From Erysipelotrichaceae bacterium OPF54 (GTDB taxonomy: Bacteria > Bacillota_I > Bacilli_A > Erysipelotrichales > Erysipelotrichaceae), in assembly GCA_022834735.1 (NCBI GenBank), contig BQKD01000001.1, forward strand, positions 349,659 through 413,658: a stretch of DNA of 64,000 nucleotides, read 5' to 3'. The translations under genes were made by a program, and so were the position numbers. Shown here one piece after another: positions 60,418 through 64,000 of the stretch. The notes beneath the pieces were generated by a model. That model was not told the origin of the DNA. It saw only the letters and a program-made list of their open reading frames with translations, and ran no database searches. How positions within the stretch are numbered: the first letter of the stretch is position 1; each line of letters starts with the position of its first letter.

Positions 60418-60475
60418 CCTGAAAGACAGGGCATTACCCAAAAACGAAAAAAGGAGTTTTTGGGTTTTATTTTTA
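60409..60475 (+). promoter_or_regulatory. Second RAT-terminator switch, overlapping the licT stop codon
   Basis: GGATTGTAACCTGAA to GGCATTACCC (60409-60439) matches the LicT RAT pattern closely and spans the licT TAA. It shares ACCC with ACCCAAAAAC/GTTTTTGGGT (60436-60465), a perfect 10-bp terminator stem with a T-rich tail, so antiterminator and terminator compete. Confidence 0.8.
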
Positions 60476-60486
60476 GGAGGAGAAAA

Positions 60487-61920
60487 ATGGAAAAAAATCA
60501 ACAAATTGCCACAACGATCATGGAGCTTGTGGGCGGAACAGACAATATTTCGTTTGTCACCCATTGTATGACGCGTCTGCGTCTGAATTTGAAAGATGAA
60601 AGCATTGTCGACGACAATAAAGTCAAAGCTGTCAAAGGCGTATTGGGAATTGCACACTCCGGAGGTCAATACCAGATCATTATCGGACAAAACGTGCCGA
60701 AAGTTTACAAAGCCGTTTGTGAAATGGGCGGATTCAAGCAGGAAGGGGCGATCGAAGAAAACCCGGATGCCCCAAAGGAAAAACTGACACTGAAAACGAT
60801 TGGATCTAATATCATGAATTATATGTCTGGATCGATGACACAGCTGATTCCGGGAATGATCGCAGCAGCCATGTTCAAGACCCTTCTTGTCGTGCTTGGT
60901 CCCGATATGATGAATGTGATCACTCCGGAAAACGACTTGTATATACTGCTTGATTTTGTATATGATGCATTCTTCTATTTCTTGCCGATATTCCTTGGCT
61001 ATGCAGCCGCCAAGAAACTAAGATCCAATGTTATCTTGGGAATCATGATGGGAACAATTTTGCTTGTTCCGGACTTTGTAGCTTTGGTAGGAACTCAAGA
61101 AACCTTATCTGTTTACGGATTATTGAATGCGCCTGTTGCTTCTTACGGACAATCTGTCTTGCCGGTACTGCTTGCAGTATGGATCATGAGCTATGTGGAA
61201 AAAGGATGCAAGAAAATTGTCCCGGATGTGTTATCGACTGTGTTCGTTCCGACATTGGTTTTAGCAATCATGGTTCCAGTCCTTCTTTGCGTATGTGGTC
61301 CGATCGGATCGTATGTAGGAAGTTTTATTTGTAACGGATTGATCGCGTTTGGAAATGTAGGCGGATTTATTGCGATCGCAGTGATTGGAGCATTGTGGGA
61401 GTTCCTTGTCATGTCCGGCATGCACCCGGTATTGATCATGTTTGCCATGACGACCATGATGGAAACAGGAAAAGAGGCTTTTTTATCTCCGGCCGCAACA
61501 TGTGCTACATTCGCAGCGATCGGAATGGCATTAGGCGCCTTCTTCAAACAAAAAAATAAAGAGGAAAAAGCGGAATCTCTTGGCTATTTTGTATCGGGAA
61601 TTGTCGGCGGCGTAACAGAACCTGTATTGTTTGGAATTGGTTTCCGATATAAAAAACCGTTTATCGCAATGGCGATCGGAGGTTTCGTAGGTGCACTGTA
61701 CAGCGGTATCTTCGGAGTATACGCTTCCTTTTTAGGAGCTACGAACTTTATGATCTTTTTAGGGTATGTGGCTGGAGGAACATCAAACTTGATTCATGGA
61801 ATCATCGGCGGACTTTTAGCTTTAATTGTTTCTGCGATCGCTACATATATCCTTGGTGGCTTTGAAGAAGAGGAAGAAACAGAAACCAAAGAAGAGCTCG
61901 AGCCAGTCTTGGAAATCTAG
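60487..61920 (+). CDS. PTS EIIBC, beta-glucoside/amino-sugar type
   Basis: The 477-residue permease has EIIB (Cys27 in VTHCMTRLRL) and EIIC of about ten membrane helices (GGVTEPVLFGIGFRYKKPF near 375; MSGMHPVLI near 310). It lacks EIIA, supplied by the gene at 59.1 kb. AGGAGG precedes the ATG at 60487. The genes downstream (MupG- and ChbG-like) make a phosphorylated amino-sugar disaccharide a better guess than a plain beta-glucoside, though the family alone does not decide this. Confidence 0.93.
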   Translation: MEKNQQIATTIMELVGGTDNISFVTHCMTRLRLNLKDESIVDDNKVKAVKGVLGIAHSGGQYQIIIGQNVPKVYKAVCEMGGFKQEGAIEENPDAPKEKLTLKTIGSNIMNYMSGSMTQLIPGMIAAAMFKTLLVVLGPDMMNVITPENDLYILLDFVYDAFFYFLPIFLGYAAAKKLRSNVILGIMMGTILLVPDFVALVGTQETLSVYGLLNAPVASYGQSVLPVLLAVWIMSYVEKGCKKIVPDVLSTVFVPTLVLAIMVPVLLCVCGPIGSYVGSFICNGLIAFGNVGGFIAIAVIGALWEFLVMSGMHPVLIMFAMTTMMETGKEAFLSPAATCATFAAIGMALGAFFKQKNKEEKAESLGYFVSGIVGGVTEPVLFGIGFRYKKPFIAMAIGGFVGALYSGIFGVYASFLGATNFMIFLGYVAGGTSNLIHGIIGGLLALIVSAIATYILGGFEEEEETETKEELEPVLEI

Positions 61921-61997
61921 GAAAGAAGCTAGGAAAAGTTTTCTTCGCGAATTCATCCTTTCTTTTCTATAATGAAGGAAAATAAAGGAGAAACAGC

Positions 61998-63182
61998 ATG
62001 AAACTAGGATTAAGCGTATACCCAGAACAGGAAAGCACGCAGCAGATCGAAGCCTATTTGAAAACGGGAGCGGAATATGGCTTCGATCATGTCTTTACAT
62101 CGATCTTTTCGGTCGACGGAACAAAAGAGGAGATTGTCAGCTATTTCAGGAACCTGACCGATATGGCGCATCGGCTGGGCTATATGGTTGACGGGGATGT
62201 CAATACGTGGTTTTTTGAAAAGATCGGGGCCAGCTGCAGCAATCTTTCCGTGTTCAAAGAAATGGGAATCGATATCTTGCGTATGGATGGTCCGTACGGG
62301 GATGAACGGGATGCGATCCTGATCAACAACCCGGAAGGGATCGGGATCGAATACAATACGTCCATGATCCGGGTGGTGGATCATGCGATCGCAAACGGAG
62401 CGAATATAAAGAACATATCTACGTGTCATAACTTTTATCCGCAGCGGTATACGGCACCATGTTTTGATCAGATCCGGCCGATGAACGATCATTTTCATAA
62501 GCTTGGAATTCCTGTGGCGATGTTTTTGAATTCGCAGGTGTGTGGAACGCATGGCCCATGGCCGGTTTCGGATGGGCTGCCAACCATCGAGGAACATCGC
62601 AATGTTCCGGTCGAGGTTCAGCTCAAGCATATGCTGGCCATGAAAACGATCGATCTGGCTTTGTTTGGCAATGCGTTTGCGGACCGAGCAGAATTCGAGG
62701 CTGTGAAAAAGGTAATGGACAGAGCTGTAGTTTCTACGGATTCGCTTGATGAAAATATGAAGGAAATGGCTCGTTCCATGTATGCGATGCATGGCCGACC
62801 GCTTCCAAAGGAAATGGTGCGCATCCCGTTTTCGATCCATCTGGAGGACGGAGTGAGCAATGTGGAAAAAGAACGGCTTTATTTTGGATATCATGCCGAT
62901 CTTGGCGACTGTCTCAACTATATGATCCGTTCCCGTCTGAGCCGGATGGCTGGCAAAAAGGAAACGATCGTGCCAAGACCTTGCGAAAAGAAAAGGTTCG
63001 AGCGTGGGGATGTGCTCATTGTCAACGACAACTGCAAACATTATGCAGGAGAGATCCAGATCGTTTTGAAGCCGATGGAAAATGATGGACAGCGAAATCT
63101 GCTCGGTCATATCGACGAAAAAGAACATATGATCTTCGATCTGATCGAAGCAATGGATTTCTTTACTTTTATCGAAGCATAA
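61998..63182 (+). CDS. mupG: MupG-like 6-phospho-N-acetylmuramidase (DUF871)
   Basis: The 394-residue cytoplasmic protein belongs to DUF871, whose Staphylococcus member MupG splits MurNAc-6-phosphate-GlcNAc from recycled peptidoglycan. The N-terminal TIM barrel has LGLSVYPEQES, DHVFTSIFSVDG, DVNTWFFEKIGAS, LRMDGPYG and HNFYPQRYTAPC; the C-terminal cyclophilin-like part starts near residue 240. GGAG lies upstream. It follows EIIBC by 77 bases and precedes chbG. No murQ is in the operon. Confidence 0.85.
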   Translation: MKLGLSVYPEQESTQQIEAYLKTGAEYGFDHVFTSIFSVDGTKEEIVSYFRNLTDMAHRLGYMVDGDVNTWFFEKIGASCSNLSVFKEMGIDILRMDGPYGDERDAILINNPEGIGIEYNTSMIRVVDHAIANGANIKNISTCHNFYPQRYTAPCFDQIRPMNDHFHKLGIPVAMFLNSQVCGTHGPWPVSDGLPTIEEHRNVPVEVQLKHMLAMKTIDLALFGNAFADRAEFEAVKKVMDRAVVSTDSLDENMKEMARSMYAMHGRPLPKEMVRIPFSIHLEDGVSNVEKERLYFGYHADLGDCLNYMIRSRLSRMAGKKETIVPRPCEKKRFERGDVLIVNDNCKHYAGEIQIVLKPMENDGQRNLLGHIDEKEHMIFDLIEAMDFFTFIEA

Positions 63183-63210
63183 ATCAAAAGAAAAGAAAGG
63201 TGGGCTTATT

Positions 63211-63963
63211 ATGAAAAAAATTATTGTACGTGCCGATGATCTCGGTTATTCAAAAGGTGTGAATCTCGGAATCGAAGAAAGTGTGCGAAACGGCATCATT
63301 CGTTCAGTCGGATTCATGACCAATATGCCCGAATCACGAAACGGATACGATTTGATCAAGGATCTCGATGTATGTCTTGGACAGCATACGAACATTTGTG
63401 TGGGCAAGCCTCTGTGCGATCCGAAGGATATTCCTTCGCTTGTCGATGAAAAGGGCGAGTTCAAGAGCTCAAAGACATACCGGAGCGCGAAAGAGGATTT
63501 TGTGGATCTGGACGAGGTGATCCTTGAAATCGAAGCGCAGTATGAAAAGTTCAAGGAAATCACAGGAAAAGAGCCGGCTTATTTTGAAGGGCATGCGGTC
63601 GCAAGCGACAACTTCTTTAAAGGTCTGCAGATCGTGGCAAACCGTCATGGCCTTGATTATCTGGGCATGAGTTTTGACGGGACTGTTCCTTTCCGGAATC
63701 AGAAGGTGAGGATGTGCATGGATTCCGTGAACAAGGAATACGATCCGACAGCGTTCTTGAAACAGATCGCAGAAGCAGAGGATAAGGAAAACACGATTCC
63801 GGTCATGGTATGTCACCCGGGCTATCTGGATGCATACATACTGCGTACGTCCTCGCTGCTTGAACCAAGAGCTCTGGAAGTCGAGATGGCGACCAGTTCA
63901 AAAGTGAAGCGGTGGCTCGAAGACCACGATGTACAACTCATAACCTATGATGATCTGAAGTAG
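63211..63963 (+). CDS. chbG: ChbG/YdjC-family carbohydrate deacetylase
   Basis: The 250-residue enzyme removes an acetyl group from chito-disaccharide phosphates or related sugars. Metal and catalytic features are IVRADDLGYSKGVN (Asp pair), GQHTNICVGKPL, YFEGHAVAS and VMVCHPGYLD. AAAGGTGGG precedes the ATG. Its place after mupG-like gene and PTS suggests action on GlcNAc or MurNAc disaccharides. A paralogue at 18.5 kb is a broken remnant, so this copy may be the only working one in the window. Confidence 0.92.
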   Translation: MKKIIVRADDLGYSKGVNLGIEESVRNGIIRSVGFMTNMPESRNGYDLIKDLDVCLGQHTNICVGKPLCDPKDIPSLVDEKGEFKSSKTYRSAKEDFVDLDEVILEIEAQYEKFKEITGKEPAYFEGHAVASDNFFKGLQIVANRHGLDYLGMSFDGTVPFRNQKVRMCMDSVNKEYDPTAFLKQIAEAEDKENTIPVMVCHPGYLDAYILRTSSLLEPRALEVEMATSSKVKRWLEDHDVQLITYDDLK

Positions 63964-63973
63964 CGCGACCAGG

Positions 63974-64000
63974 CAAACTGAATATGTTCGGTTTGTCTTT
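63974..64000 (+). terminator. Terminator after chbG
   Basis: CAAACTGAA and TTCGGTTTG (one wobble) with a four-base loop, followed by TCTTT at the window edge. Confidence 0.7.

Noticed and set aside
59074-63963. Cellobiose or plain beta-glucoside operon
   Set aside because: There is no GH1 or GH4 phospho-glucosidase; the MupG- and ChbG-like genes point to amino sugars.

Overview
The window is from a low-to-mid GC Bacillota chromosome, most likely an Erysipelotrichales-type gut anaerobe. Supporting signs: the yqeG-yqeH-yhbY-nadD/yqeK-rsfS order with NadD and YqeK fused, many PTS and HAD sugar-phosphate genes, LicT-type antitermination, Shine-Dalgarno starts of the AGGAGG type mixed with apparently leaderless starts, and no rRNA or tRNA genes. 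Genus cannot be fixed from the sequence alone.

Layout. 1-766 is the 3' part of an IS66 element that begins outside the window. 0.8-3.3 kb: a damaged RpiR regulator and a secreted carboxylesterase lipoprotein behind a catabolite (cre) box. 3.4-6.3 kb: a YdcF-like membrane protein and a convergent GntR/ABC (YtrAB-like) operon. 6.4-12.1 kb: a LacI-family regulator divergent from a TRAP transporter (dctPQM) and uxaC, a hexuronate uptake and catabolism unit with three similar operators. 12.3-15.8 kb: a cation P-type ATPase and a FucO-like alcohol dehydrogenase. 15.8-18.9 kb is a decayed patch: a frameshifted AraC regulator and the C-terminal stump of a YdjC/ChbG deacetylase, separated by a TnpB-only IS200/IS605-type element.

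19.0-25.6 kb: cyclophilin, M42 peptidase, an S66-like protein lacking the usual nucleophile, a membrane protein, recG, a membrane-anchored protein and a HIT protein with a structured leader. 26.0-30.5 kb: murF, a VanC/VanG-like ligase, an Alr-fold racemase with the Tyr-to-Asn change known from VanT serine racemases, and a separate VanT-like membrane acyltransferase. This looks like a chromosomal route to D-Ala-D-Ser peptidoglycan termini. 30.6-34.0 kb: a GlpA-like/FAD oxidoreductase/DUF1667 triad plus a small acidic protein. 34.1-36.3 kb: an NSS transporter and a Cof phosphatase. 36.4-42.4 kb: a tandem-RpiR regulator (frameshifted), a HAD phosphatase, a GH13 glucosidase and a complete EIIBCA PTS permease, a phospho-alpha-glucoside unit.

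42.4-45.4 kb is a markedly AT-rich island with a LytTR two-component system and two downstream exported proteins that share an MY(T/S)LDEY motif. A complete IS66 element (45375-47730, perfect 8-bp target duplication) follows, inserted in the U-tract of a terminator. 47.8-57.6 kb: a large helical-repeat protein, an FAD dehydrogenase and the housekeeping cluster yqeG-yqeH-yhbY-nadD/yqeK-rsfS-methyltransferase-mtnN-(small membrane protein)-dnaD-nth. 57.7-58.8 kb: a proline-rich surface protein. 58.9-64.0 kb: an operon of EIIA, LicT antiterminator, EIIBC, MupG-like 6-phospho-muramidase and ChbG-like deacetylase, with a cre box and two RAT/terminator switches, probably for amino-sugar disaccharides from cell wall or chitin.

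At least four genes carry apparent frameshifts, two of them in A7/T7 runs. Either these loci are decaying or phase-variable, or the assembly has homopolymer errors; the sequence alone cannot decide.
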